Shown here: positions 50,101 through 61,471 of the stretch, in pieces
Numbering within the stretch: the first letter of the stretch is position 1
Layout of the letters: every line of letters begins with the position of its first letter
Notes under the pieces: generated by a model
What the model saw: the letters and a program-made list of their open reading frames with translations, nothing else
What the model was told of the DNA's origin: nothing
Database searches by the model: none
DNA from: Apostichopus japonicus
Taxonomy: Eukaryota > Echinodermata > Holothuroidea > Aspidochirotida > Stichopodidae
Assembly (NCBI RefSeq): GCF_037975245.1
Contig: NC_092582.1
Location: forward strand, 18,626,577 to 18,690,576
Direction: 5' to 3'
DNA length: 64,000 nucleotides
Program-made: the position numbers and the translations under genes

Positions 50101-51848
50101 TGAATGATATGACAGATCATATGCTAAAATCTCATTTGGAATTTAAATTTAAAGAAATGTAGTAATTTAATTTTATATTAAACACTTTAGAAAAAAAAAA
50201 CAGTGTTTTGTTCAACTTGTTGAAAATGATAAAAGTGAAGAAAACTAATCATATAGAAATTCATTGCCAAATAAAATGCATGTTGGATGTGTTATGTGCT
50301 ATATACAGAAAGGATATTTTAAACTTGCGTTAGAATTTGAGAGAAAAGGGGTCTCTTTTGGGTGCTATGTTTTTGAAAGAAAAAAAAAAAAAAATCCATC
50401 TTTTGGATAATTCTGTCCAAATATTCACAATTGTTCTAAAGATCCTTTTTCACAAAACAATTAGGTGCTGTAATAGCTAATAAAAATGTGCATCTTACTT
50501 CATTTGCATATGAAATAAATCTTAATAAATTGATGAAAATGAAACAAATATAAATGTTTTTTTTTTAAAGGCTAAAAATTGTCTATATCGATTATTAGGA
50601 TACACAAATACTTCTAAAGTCATTTATATATGAAGAAAAAAATGAAGAAACAAAGGGCTTTGTTTTCTTTTGATGTGACATCATAATGACAATAGGCCAT
50701 TGTCAAAATAGTTTTGTTTTTGCATGTGACATGATAACTATACACAACACAGATTGTCCAATCTAGTATGTTCATTACTATATGTACTATCAGTTGGAGA
50801 TTTGGAGGCAGTTTGATCATCAAAACACAACAAATGCGAGGGCAGTATGCTAAAACTACGTTAAAGCTGAGGTATAGAATTTGAATTTCAACTTTTGAAA
50901 GTGACACTGTGAATGTTGTGGATTTGTGACTTGTTTCATCTGAAATCAATATTACACTAAATATAAAGCATGCACTAAAATGTGATAAATATTTCAATTA
51001 TTATATCCCAACAAGAAACGGCTAAAAACACCTGGCTAAGTAATATTTTGAGCAATTTTGAAAGTTGAGAATATCTATATTTTTTTTAGTTATTTCTTTT
51101 TTTTGGTAAGAAAGGAATGTTCTTTTCTTTGAGGCATTTACTACACTTTACTTTAAATTAATATATTATTTTTAAGGCATTTACCACTCAACAAAACTAC
51201 AACGTAAAAGTATTTTATAGAAAACTAAAAATAAATACGATGTCATGGTTGTTGGAGATGTTCCACACAGCAATTCTAAAATAGACAACACTATTGAACT
51301 TATATTCTATTAAACTGATCTTAATATGAGAGGAAACTTGAAATGGAAGCACTGGCAGACACAAAACAATGTAGGGCAGCACAGATCAGGGCAAGATACC
51401 GCCCCAATATTAACCTCCATCAACATTGCCCCCCCCCCCAAAAAAAAACTCAAATAATGGTCCCCTTGTGCTCAAATTTTTAACAAGCATTTGCTGCCAC
51501 TGTGAAAGTAGTAACTCACAATTAAGATAATACTGAATTTTCTATTCTAAGAAATTCTCAAATGGCTGAGAATAAATTATAGAACCAGAGCTAATAGAGG
51601 AGTACTTTGAGCAATTTTTTTTTTTTTAAACATGCAAATAATTTGGGGGGCCCCAATAATCGGTAGACCTTTGAGGATGTTAGGGTAATACGTGGTGGTA
51701 CCTCCATCACTGTTTTCCAACAGACCTACACAACTTTGCAACACATCAATATATATTTTGTTTTCATATACTTTCAATAACTGCCATTGTTGCCTTACAC
51801 TAACACTTCATGATACGTCCTTCCCTTAACGGAAGGTGTATGACTTAC

Positions 51849-52364
51849 ACTTCCGTCCGCCACAGAGCTTCTCGTCTCCGGTGAGGCGCTTCTCTGATTT
51901 TTCTTTCCTCTCCATCCAAAGAACTTCCGGAAGGATGACACGTTATCTTCCTGCTGCTGTGGCTGAGTGTCCATGCTCTCTTTCTCGGCATCTACGTTGT
52001 TCCCGTGCACCTCTGCCGTGGCTTTCTTCCCCGTACCATTCCTACTTTTGCCCTTGGGGGTACCGTTGGTGTCGTTCTCGTACACCTCATTCTCCCGGGT
52101 GTGATTCTTGACGGGTTCCTCGTGGGGATTTGTCATCACCACCGTCGGGATGGCGTCCTCGTAGACGTCGTCGCAGTCGTCATCGCCGCTGTCCTGTTCA
52201 TCATCGTCGTACAATGCCTCATCTGCGCCATCCACGTACTCACCATCCTCATCCTCCTCCTCACCGTAATATTCCCGTCGTTGTTTTTCCTCCTCCAGCA
52301 TCAGCATCTCCTGCTCTCTGGCTTTGATCTGCTCAATGTAAGCCAGGCGGAGCTGATAACGTTG
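51849..52364 (-). CDS. CaV2 exon: coiled-coil and acidic tail segment
   Basis: 516 bp, 172 codons (residues 183-354), phase 0 at both ends. The acceptor is TCCTCTTTTAG and the donor is a full consensus AGT|GTAAGT. The N-terminal part (QRYQLRLAYIEQIKAREQ and following) is rich in Glu, Arg, Leu and Met and should form a helix or coiled coil. It runs into a very acidic block (EYYGEEEDEDGEYVDGADEA; YDDDEQDSGDDDCDDVYEDA), then an Asn/Thr/Lys/Gly-rich stretch and a basic patch FRKFFGWRGKKNQRS. If the donor is not used, the frame stays open to a stop at 51795, giving a possible truncated tail ending EVLV. I recognise no fold; the placement rests on phase, splice sites and context. Confidence 0.9.
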
Positions 52365-54011
52365 CTAAAAGAGGACAAGACGGAACAACATTTTGTGGTA
52401 AAATGTGGAGAAAATAAATAGAATTTCACTATTCATGACAAGTCTTAACTTGACAAGTCTTAACTTGACAAATCATTAACCCATTTCTCTTTGCAAATTT
52501 CACTTAATCTAACATGAATGTTGGAGCAGGGAATGGGTAAGCATGTTGTACCAGTTTAACCTATTAAAGTCACAACACATTAGGAAGATGAAGCTCGAAA
52601 CAGAAAAGTAAGGTTCTTAAAAATGCTTATCTTAGTCTCGATGAGAGTATGCAACAATAGGTTTCCTGAAACTTTACAGTAACTTAAAAGTGTAAATATA
52701 CACATACACATATATTTATTTATATCTATATATAAATATATAATTTATATATATAAATATATCAGGCTAGATAGAAAACTAGTTTTACTCTGTGATTCAA
52801 TATTTACTGCCTTTCTTGGATATTTTGTAAATTCTACTAATGTTATTGAGTTTCAAAGGACGGGGTTAAAATAACCTGCTGCATTCCGCCAATCAGTTAC
52901 TGAAGGCTTGGTATACAGTGAAAGCCAACGGTAAGCCTTGTTATTATTAATAGTGCTTGTTTTAGTATTAGTATGTTCTTATTATGGTTAATACTACCTT
53001 AGCATACCATTTTATGGAACAAATAAAAAGAATAAACTCTGGGAGAAGAAAGATCTAACATGATTTTTAGTAACTTTTATTTAATAATGACAACTAATGC
53101 CGCAATCAAAAAAAAGGAAAAAAAGAGAGAGAAGAAAATTGATGGAATGTTACTTACCAAGGAAGAATGATGCTTGCAAACCACCACCAGTAGAATTAAT
53201 ATTGCAATGACCGACACCGCTTTGCCAAAAAAATGGGGACTAAAATTGGTCCCTTGTAAGCATACCCTTAATGCAACCGTCACCATGCAAAGTAGTAATG
53301 AAAGTAAAAATTTTTTTTAATGTAAAATAAAAAAAGGAAAATCGCGAAAGATAGGCATGACGCGGTCTTACTTTTGTTGATGTTCGAATATTTGAATAAG
53401 TTCCCAGTGAATAGACCCTCCCCCCCTCCACTTCTTCATACCCTCATGCCAGAGGGTGTATGGTGAAATCAACATTTGGCATAAAAATTCTGATGATCAC
53501 TGGGCTCTTATTCAACATTGGGGAGCAAAGGAGAGAGCGAACTGGTAAAGCACCTGATCGTGCTTTCGACTCTAGACTTCCATTGCCGTGATTTGCCATG
53601 AAAGTAAAGCCAGAAAGTAATGCCAGAGTAACATGAAATGCCAGAGTCATATGGTGGCAGGAAGACATTTTGTTCGAACATTTGGTGATACATTAATAAT
53701 ATCTACGTCAGAGGGCAACATCGACAGATATTAACCATTCGCGGGCCGAGTTCCGGTGTATCGATATGCCTTCATACATCGTCCATTTATGACAGCGTAT
53801 AAACGCAGAGATGGAGGGGTTATAGAAGGTGGGATCTCACATCCCATTGAGGAGAAGGAAATTTGTTAAAAATGGGATGTTTTAGCTTCAATCGAAGTGG
53901 GTTATTGTAATAGCGCAACAGAGCGGTGTATCTGTTGACATTATTAGCTACATAGTAAGTGACTTTACTGACTGATTTTTAACACTCAACTAGTGCCTCT
54001 CCACAACAACA

Positions 54012-54852
54012 TTGTCAAATACACATAAGCTGTTATATACAGCTACATGGACACAATGTCATCTGTTGTCAAATACACATAAGCTGTGATACACAGCTAT
54101 GGACACAATGTCATCTGTTGTCAAATACACATAAGCTGTGATACACAGCTATGGACACAATGTCATCTGTTGTCAAATACACATAAGCTGTTATACACAG
54201 CTATGGACACAATGTCATCTGTTGTCAAATACACATAAGCTGTGATACACAGCTATGGACACAATGTCATCTGTTATCAAATACACATAAGCTGTGATAC
54301 ACAGCTATGGACACAATGGCATCTGTTGTCAAATACACATAAGCTGTGATACACAGCTATGGACACAATGTCATCTGTTGTCAAATACACATAAGCTGTT
54401 ATACACAGCTATGGACACAATGTCGTCTGTTGTCAAATACACATAAGCTGTTATATACAGCTACATGGACACAATGTCATCTGTTGTCAAATACACATAA
54501 GCTGTGATACACAGCTATGGACACAATGTCGTCTGTTGTCAAATACACATAAGCTGTGATACACAGCTATGGACACAATGTCATCTGTTGTCAAATACAC
54601 ATAAGCTGTGATACACAGCTATGGACACAATGTCATCTGTTGTCAAATACACATAAGCTGTTATACACAGCTATGGACACAATGTCGTCTGTTGTCAAAT
54701 ACACATAAGCTGTTATATACAGCTACATGGACACAATGTCATCTGTTGTCAAATACACATAAGCTGTGATACACAGCTATGGACACAATGTCATCTGTTG
54801 TCAAATACACATAAGCTGTTATACACAGCTATGGACACAATGTCGTCTGTTG
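54012..54852 (+). repeat. 52-bp minisatellite, about 16 copies
   Basis: Unit starts tgttgtcaaatacacataag and continues ctgtgatacacagctatgga and cacaatgtcatc. A 55-bp variant has ttatatacagctacatgg. Variants recur in blocks (gtgatacac, ttatacac, ttatatac; tcat versus tcgt), suggesting duplication of multi-unit blocks. Each unit contains the near-palindrome agctgtgatacacagct. Confidence 0.95.
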
Positions 54853-55724
54853 GGTAACTGGGAAAACATTGCTCAAGAGGCTTGAAACATTGTCATGTTT
54901 GATAGCCATTCTGTGGCACCAGTTAAGTTTCCATAGGCTTAGTAGTAAATACGTGATCTCTGTTTAGTGACTTCTCAACTAAATTAGTTTATAGAAGTAT
55001 CTACCGGAGAGTGAATATCAGGGATAGAGGGACAAGTGAGAGTGGTAGGGAGGGGAAAAGGGGTGGTGGGGGGGGGAGAGGATATGAGGAACAGGATAAA
55101 AAAGATTATTCATCATGATGGAAAAATTGTTGAATGGAAAGGGATAACTTTGTCTTTGTATCGATGTAGTGAGAATAATCAAAATGTTCAAAAAGTTCTG
55201 GTTTAGTTTGCTTTCTGTAAACTGATCTGCTAATCATTACTCCAACCTGTTAAGCCGTTGCACATAATATACCAAAGACATTCCTGAAATAATTTCAAGG
55301 AATTTGAAATGGATTCACAGGCCTTATCGGTATATCCTTTTCCTCCTGACTGCATCATGAAGTGGGGTTGTTTTTTTTTCTTCTTTCTTATTGATATTTA
55401 CATGTTGGCTTCCACAATAAACATCGTTAGGAATGTTTCCTTCTTCTTTTTCCCCCATTTCACCTCAAATCCAACAAAATTCTCATCACCTTTTCTTCTC
55501 TTTTTCAGTCTCAATTTTGTTTGGGTGCAGTAACCTTTAGAAAAATCTGAAATGTTTGTTTTCTTGTTTTTCTTATAGGATTATATATTATACCAAAACA
55601 AAAGACAATCAAAATCACAATAATTGGCTAAATAAAAGATGATGAGAAATTTTGATTGATTTTGATGGATCGATCGATAGATTGATTTGACTAGAATTTC
55701 ACAAAATATTAGAACGTGTCGTAC

Positions 55725-55823
55725 TCGTCTGAATGAGTCTGAGAACATGGCAGTGTATTTGGGGTCTTGGATGTCCAGGCTATCCCCATGCTTCCTGTAC
55801 AATGACTTGAATAGAATCAACTC
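55725..55823 (-). CDS. Candidate 99-bp cassette exon of the CaV2 tail
   Basis: Acceptor with a strong pyrimidine tract (CATTCTCTTTTTACAG), then 33 codons beginning ELILFKSLYRKHGDSLDIQD and ending PKYTAMFSDSFRR, then the weaker donor CGA|GTACGA. It is phase 0 at both ends, matching the phase-0 end of the IQ exon and phase-0 start of the 52364-51849 exon. The composition is near 50% G+C inside a much more AT-rich intron, and the basic/aromatic peptide looks protein-like. I do not recognise it from vertebrate CaV2 tails. It may be a constitutive lineage-specific exon, an alternative exon, or a chance open segment. Confidence 0.5.
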
Positions 55824-56074
55824 CTGTAAAAAGAGAATGCAATTGAGCACGATCTGCACATGCGGGACCACACAAAAGTCAAAGGAGACCAAGCGATGGC
55901 GTGGGGAAACAAAACACACACACAGGAAATAAAACGGTGTTCTGCAAACAACAAACGGGTGCAAATCTACGAATATATCGATCAATGTGGGAACGGCAAA
56001 GACCACAAAAAATAAATGAATAAATAACACACAGATGAAAGTAATGGTATTTTAAGATGGGAGTAGAACTAAAG

Positions 56075-56104
56075 CATATATATATATAAATATATATATA
56101 TACA

Positions 56105-56172
<68 letters not shown>

Positions 56173-56193
56173 TAAATATATATATATATACAC

Positions 56194-56232
<39 letters not shown>

Positions 56233-56241
56233 CATATATAT
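56075..56241. repeat. Long (AT)n block
   Basis: About 165 bp of TA/AT dinucleotides with short interruptions (aaatat, cata, gtat). It opens frames of alternating Tyr/Ile, which are not coding. Confidence 0.95.
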
Positions 56242-57278
56242 TGTTGATGTTCAAAGCTTCTCCCAAATATCGCCATGACAATAGTGTCATTGTTGTTTTT
56301 TGTTATTTTGTTGGTCATAGGTTGCAGGATAATATATGCCATGTTTAGTCTGACTGTGAAAATTCATGGGTTGGAAAGCAGTATTGGTAGAGAGGATGGT
56401 GTAACACAGCTGGCCGGAGGGGGGGGGGGGGGGGGGAGAGCGGGGGATGGAGATGGAGTGAAGGAAGGCCTGTTCAATGGACTGGTTGCTATGCAACTTG
56501 CGACCACATTTGAGAATGAATACAAAATATGGCTATAGATACAATTCAATGTCAATTACACAGCAAATGTTAGCAGAGCAGGGTCAAGGGTTATGATCTA
56601 TAATATTCGACTCAATATTTCAAGTTTAAGGTTGAATGATGCAACGAGAAATCTTTTCATTCTCTCCAAGGAAAGGAACACAATTGATTGAACTTGCTGA
56701 ACGGGTCATTAAGTTTAACATTGGGAGCAATCTTGTTTACACAGCTAGGGAAGATTAAGGCTTGTATATTAAACCCACAATGCAAAAAAATGAATACAAA
56801 ATTTGAGTAAACAGATGTCACTTCAAGATATGGCACGAAAATTTTGTCCTTTGTGCGTATGTCATGCTTTTTGGGATTTTTTTTGTTTTCCTATCATAAC
56901 ACTTCAATAAAGGAAAAGGAAGGACAAATAAGAAACGACGAATGTATCGTAGATAAACAGAAAGTTCAAAAATTCATTTTGTACAAAGAGAGAGAACATT
57001 ACAGATTGTAATATTTATGGGTTCTCCAAAAAACGGACATTGAATTTGTGAAGGCTGGTTGATAAAATTTTCTTTTCACAGCAGCAATATCAAAGCAAAT
57101 TGTCGTTATAGCTATGGTCACAAAGAATGAGGTTTTTGGTTATAAAAGTATACAAGCGAGACAGCAATGAGTGAAAAAACATTCAGATTTGGGGCGTGAA
57201 GACTGTATTGTAATGTAAAACGCAAACCATTCAAAGGTATATTTTGTAGAATAAAGATATTTTGCAGCTCAAGATCAC

Positions 57279-57326
57279 CCGCTCGGGCATTTTGGAACGG
57301 TCCTTCATGTACGAATACAGGATTGA
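57279..57326 (-). CDS. Candidate 48-bp cassette exon of the CaV2 tail (uncertain)
   Basis: Inside the 6951-bp intron between the IQ exon and the acidic exon. Acceptor CTCTTTAATCCTCCAG, then 16 codons reading SILYSYMKDRSKMPER, then the donor CGG|GTGATC. It is phase 0 at both ends, so it could be included between its neighbours without a frameshift. Base composition is richer in G+C than the surrounding intron. I do not recognise the peptide, and a chance open stretch of 48 bp with splice-like ends is not rare in this much intron. Confidence 0.22.
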
Positions 57327-57621
57327 CTGGAGGATTAAAGAGTTCTGTCGATTCGTCTGCGCGAATGGTTTGGCATGAATTTTGTCTAGCGGTTTTTCCG
57401 TCAGACGAGAAGATGATGAGGGCACATTTATATACAGTAGCAAAAATTCACGCACATCATAGCTGAGCAGAGGGGGGGGAGGGGGCCAATTGGTTTTCCT
57501 TTGTGGACTTGCGGTAAGTACCGACTCAAGAGGAATGACTGATGACTTTAATAATAATTAGAGAAATAGATCATACTGAGAATAGCATGTATTAGAATCA
57601 TAAAGTCTGGTAAGTTGGGAA

Positions 57622-57650
57622 GAGAGAGAGAGAGGAGAGAGAGAGAGATT
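57622..57650 (+). repeat. (GA)n microsatellite
   Basis: agagagagag with a single interruption (agg). Confidence 0.85.
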
Positions 57651-59315
57651 CTAAACTCTACCTACAAGTCAAGAAGTTCACGGCATATACGGGTCAAATT
57701 TGACAGTTAAGTGACAAGTCAATCGAGATAAATTGGAACTTGAAAAATGGTTGGTCTGCTGTTTGCTATGCTTCCATCCAGGCAATTAATAGGTTACTCA
57801 TGTGTTGTGGTAGTTGTACCCATCAGTGAATTGAATCCCCTCCCATCCTCCCCCATTTGCTTCCCCAACCTTAAAGGTAAGGCTCAGAAATTGTAAATCC
57901 TAAGACCACACATTCCTTTATTATGTGATATTTGCCATAGTTGCATAAACCAAGAATAAAGTTGCTGAAACGATGAGTCCTTATGAACAATTTACGAAGG
58001 GGGGAGGGAAAAACTATATGTTTATAAAAGTGTATGTCCACATCTTCATCTATGCTACTGGCATTTGTTAATAGCAAAGCTATGTACCAAAAACCCAATG
58101 GTATACAAAGACAATGTTTTTGGCACCTGGATTTCCCTTTCACAAGGCAAAGAACACCCACTAGATTTCAAACTGGCTAACTTTTGTCTGTTTTTGTTTT
58201 TCTTTAACTGATATTTCTTATGTTTTCATCTTCTGTAAAGAAGTAATTTAAACTACAGTGCCAAGAAATAAAGGCATTTGGTGTATCTGAAGCTTTTCAA
58301 CCCGCAAAGTTTTAGAATCTTCTAATTTTATCAATATCTTCAATGAAACTTCAAACATTTTGTTACAATCAAAATTGTCGTTATTGCATGTGCTTTATTA
58401 TGATATAAACATTGTTTGTATTTCTACTTGATTTGTTTTTTCTTTTTTAAATTCCATTTCTCCGACATGAAAAGGAAGCATAGCAACCAAAGAACAACAC
58501 AGAAATTGTTGAGAGTGTTACAACATAAGGCAAGATTATAAGGAAGCACAAAAACATGGTTTTGGGAGGATTTACAATGACTTCACGCATCTGTGGTTGG
58601 GTACGGTCCAAAGGGTGAGCCGGACAAGGGAATAAAAAGAGAGTATGGCAAAAAGTCACGAGAGGGCACTTATCAAAATGAAAAAAAAAATGTTAAGTAA
58701 GATGGGAGGGGGGTGGGGGGAGGGGAAACATGACAATGAAATCACAAACATGGGCGTGGAACACGGATTTGAAAATTCATGAAATGATCCAAGAGAAAAA
58801 AAAAAAGCTGTTAACTAAAGGAAAGCAAAATTAGATTTTTCCCTCGACCACTTTTTTCTCCCAAAAATAGCACGGAAATTGAAAAGAAAAACAAGCCACT
58901 CTTAATTGAAAATGAATTTCTCTAAGGGCACAATAAAAATAAATAAATTAAACAAAAAAAAATACAAACTAGCACATGATAACTGGCAAATTTTGTGAGA
59001 AATGAATTTAAAAAAATGAAAATAGAAAATGGTTTTTGGCTCATATCACGAACAAATGTGCGAGTGTGAAGGCTGATTTCCATGCAGTGAAAAAACCCAG
59101 GTGACAAATAACTCATGCTTGTTAAAATTTTAAAAATCATCTTACCCAATCAACAAAATGTACCAGGTAATCTAGTATATTAGGTTTAATAAACAAATGA
59201 AACTTTAAAGAAAAATGGGAAAAATGCAAAAGATGAGTGAACATTATTTCCCGGTGATTTTAGGCATGAAAGAGAAGATGGAAGATGGAGGGCGAAAACT
59301 AAACAACGGACTTAC

Positions 59316-59425
59316 AGTTCGAGCATGACCATCACGTTGCACTTTGGCTTTGTATTCTCTCCAAGTCTCATAGATCAGAAGAGCCGCATAGATCTTTCCG
59401 ACTGTTAACTTTTCACCGACAAGCT
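59316..59425 (-). CDS. CaV2 exon: IQ-like calmodulin-binding helix
   Basis: 110 bp. Two bases complete a split Glu codon, and 36 codons (residues 147-182) end in phase 0 at ACT|[26 protein letters not shown] aligns with [20 protein letters not shown] of vertebrate CaV2, the IQ-like helix that binds calmodulin for Ca2+-dependent facilitation and inactivation. The core IMEYYR is IYETWR here: the Ile and Arg anchors are kept and an aromatic is kept as Trp. After KAKV the sequence (QRDGHART) no longer resembles the vertebrate LQAMREEQ stretch, so the conserved part of the tail stops at this exon. Confidence 0.96.
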
Positions 59426-60360
59426 CTGTGGAGGGATTGATTGTCAATAATATGTGACAGACATAAAATTATGGGGGGGGGGGAAGGCAAGATGTAGCCG
59501 AGATAAATTTCGAACGAAAAAAAAAATAAATAAAAAGAGATCAGTTCTCCTCAGGGGTAGCTCGGGCTGTGTCGATGCTAGAAATTTTTCCCGGATGGAA
59601 AGGGAGCGTGTCAGGCCGTCGTGAAAGCTTTAACATCTGATCAGATGGTGTTTTTGAGGATGAACAGTAAATCAACTTAATAGCAAACTAACTGAGAAGG
59701 AAAATGACTTTCAAACTTAAACATATTTTCTGGTTTAATCTGCTTTTGCAGTTGTTTTAATCTGAAACCCTCACACAATGGACTTGGCCTGGGGAAAAAT
59801 GGGGAGGTGGGTGGCCTGGCCACCACACCTCTATCACCAGTTGGGAAAAAACATCCAGTCAGGGGATTTTTTCAACCTTCTAAAGTATTTATCAGCAGTC
59901 TTAAGTTTAGACCTATTCATAGACCAAATTTTTAGGATCACCTGTTGGAGGAAATTTTAGATTGCTGCCGCCCCCCCTACCCCAACCCCCAACTTTTGAA
60001 ATCCTGTGCATGTCACTGCCCGAAGAGGTATACAGGAACAAGTGACCACGTCAAGCACAGAACATATTCTTACAATCAACTCCAACATTAGACAACAAGT
60101 GACAATTTATCAGTAATTAAAGTAGACTCCAGAAAAATTATCGCTATGTACTAAAAATTACACTGTATCATATTGATGCAGAGTTTCATATTTACGTAAA
60201 AAAAAAATATCATCGTATATTTTGCTCACAAATAAACACTTTCTGGAGGATAAAAGAGACAGCTTTTATTCTGTTTAAAAGATACAAAATAATGAGAAAG
60301 AACTGTGCTGTTAATTGTATAATGTAAGGGAAAGCACCCAAGCCCTATATGTTTACATAC
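59426..60360 (-). other. CaV2 intron (935 bp)
   Basis: AT-rich. Around 59992-60015 there is a copy of the cttttgaaatcctgtgcatg motif also found near 33660. No other feature seen. Confidence 0.8.
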
Positions 60361-60465
60361 CACTGTCTGGTGGCACCAGCAGATCCAGCTTGTCATCGGA
60401 CATGGTCGGCCAGAAGGTAACGATAGCCTCCCTCAGTTCTGTGTCATGACGGTCTCTGTCAGCAA
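60361..60465 (-). CDS. CaV2 exon: pre-IQ to IQ linker
   Basis: 105 bp. Two bases complete a split Val codon, 34 codons follow (residues 112-145), and one base remains. It begins ADRDRHDTELREAIVTFWP and ends DDKLDLLVPPDS. This aligns with the [22 protein letters not shown] region of vertebrate CaV2 channels, including the conserved Leu-Arg-x-x-x-x-x-x-Trp-Pro spacing and the LDLLVPP ending. The acceptor is TTCTTCTTCAG and the donor is GTG|GTATGT. The intron to the next upstream exon is only 265 bp. Confidence 0.97.
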
Positions 60466-60730
60466 CTGAAGAAGAACAGAGAAAGAAAGTTATTTTGTAT
60501 CAAAACTGAAAAATATGGGTCATTATTTGTTACTATAGGTAGTCCCAAAAATAGTGGACAAAAATGCAAAACAGAGAGAGTTTGAGAATTTTCTTTAAAA
60601 AAAATTCTAAAATATATTTTTTTTCTAAACATTAAATTTAATGTCTACGAGTGATGGGTTTGATAGTAGATTCAATTCGTTCTTCCCCAGCCCACCAGAG
60701 AGCCTAGAATATCAAAATTAAGATACCAAC

Positions 60731-60836
60731 CGTTGCCGATTTTTATGTCGAGAGCTGTTCTAATTAAAGCCATTAGTGTGGTCCTGAAGCCTACTGTCTT
60801 GTCCTCTGCCACTGGCATATTCATCCTTATAAGTCT
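60731..60836 (-). CDS. CaV2 exon: pre-IQ segment
   Basis: 106 bp, phase 0 in, one base of the next codon out. It encodes residues 76-110, beginning [17 protein letters not shown] and ending [30 protein letters not shown] is a strong CaV2 signature; CaV1 channels have TLFALVRTALKIKT here. The acceptor is TATCATTTCAG with a good pyrimidine tract and the donor is AACG|GTTGGT. The segment lies under the membrane and couples calmodulin binding to inactivation in this family. Confidence 0.98.
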
Positions 60837-61106
60837 CTGAAATGATAGGAACAGAAAAATGATCAAGAGTCCGTCACGACAGAAATGATGCAATTTTTAA
60901 TTTGAATACTCGTACGAGTTAATATCGGGGTGTGTAACATTCACACGTCATTGGGAAGCTACAGATACAAGAAATCTACAAGGTTGTTTCTGGATGGTGG
61001 ATTAAATAAAATAGGAGCTTCAGTAACGTATAAACCTAATACACTAAGTCACTTGTACAGTACTGATCATACTAGGAGTAACTTTAATCAGTGCAGTCAG
61101 CTTTAA

Positions 61107-61471
61107 AGGGTGTGAAGACTCGCGCAAAAAGAAACGTCTAATGCCGGTAATCTGACCGAGTTTCGAATGAGGTGTAACAGAAGTGTTAAACATCACCATC
61201 GATCCCAGAAAATACACACACAGCTTGCTACCGTCGGTAATTAGACACTAGTGTACAGTCAGTACTTACAGCTGTGGTCAATACCCACAGCAGAGTGTAC
61301 AAACGATACAGCGATGGACATCTCAGGTCCAGCTAAAGATAACAAGGTATCATATTTCATTACTGTCTGCATTTTGTAGCAACAAGAGAAATACTTCACA
61401 CTTGCAAGCAACGGAAAGTTAACTTTTTAAAGATGGTGGCATGCTGTTTGGGGCGAGTCTTCAATGCCTTT
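61107..61471. mobile_element. MITE copy 2 (family shared with 29742-30107)
   Basis: Left end aagggtgtgaagactcgcgc, right end ggggcgagtcttcaatgcctt; inverted ends share TGAAGACTCGC. TTTAAA-like sequence abuts both ends (cTTTAAAGG and CCTTTAAAC), compatible with a TTA/TAA target duplication. No ORF. It sits within 300 bp of a channel exon. Confidence 0.85.

Larger units (their letters stand above)
40089..51848 (-). other. CaV2 intron, 11.8 kb
   Basis: The longest intron. It holds the candidate microexon at 42841-42821, a tRNA-derived SINE (41104), a hAT element with target duplication (45445-45807), ttaattaacc repeats (46.7-46.9 kb), a (GTAT)n run (47.06 kb) and otherwise AT-rich sequence, very AT-rich from 47 to 51.5 kb. 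No second gene seen. Confidence 0.8.
52365..59315 (-). other. CaV2 intron region, 7.0 kb
   Basis: Between the IQ exon and the acidic exon. It contains the two cassette-exon candidates (57326-57279, 55823-55725), the 52-bp minisatellite (54.0-54.85 kb), the (AT)n block (56.07-56.24 kb), a 16-base G run near 56419 and a (GA)n tract (57.62 kb). Confidence 0.75.

Noticed and set aside
52005-52421. 138-codon plus-strand ORF
   Set aside because: Antisense shadow of the acidic CaV2 exon.
54012-54852. Regular repeats resembling a CRISPR array
   Set aside because: Units are contiguous with no unique spacers; the genome is eukaryotic; it is a minisatellite.
55879-56342. Tyr/Ile repeat ORFs
   Set aside because: Translation of the (AT)n block.
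58576-58590. 15-nt phase-0 segment reading MREVI between a good acceptor and GTAAAT
   Set aside because: The resemblance to the vertebrate MREEQ after the IQ helix is tempting, but five codons with a non-G donor are too little evidence.
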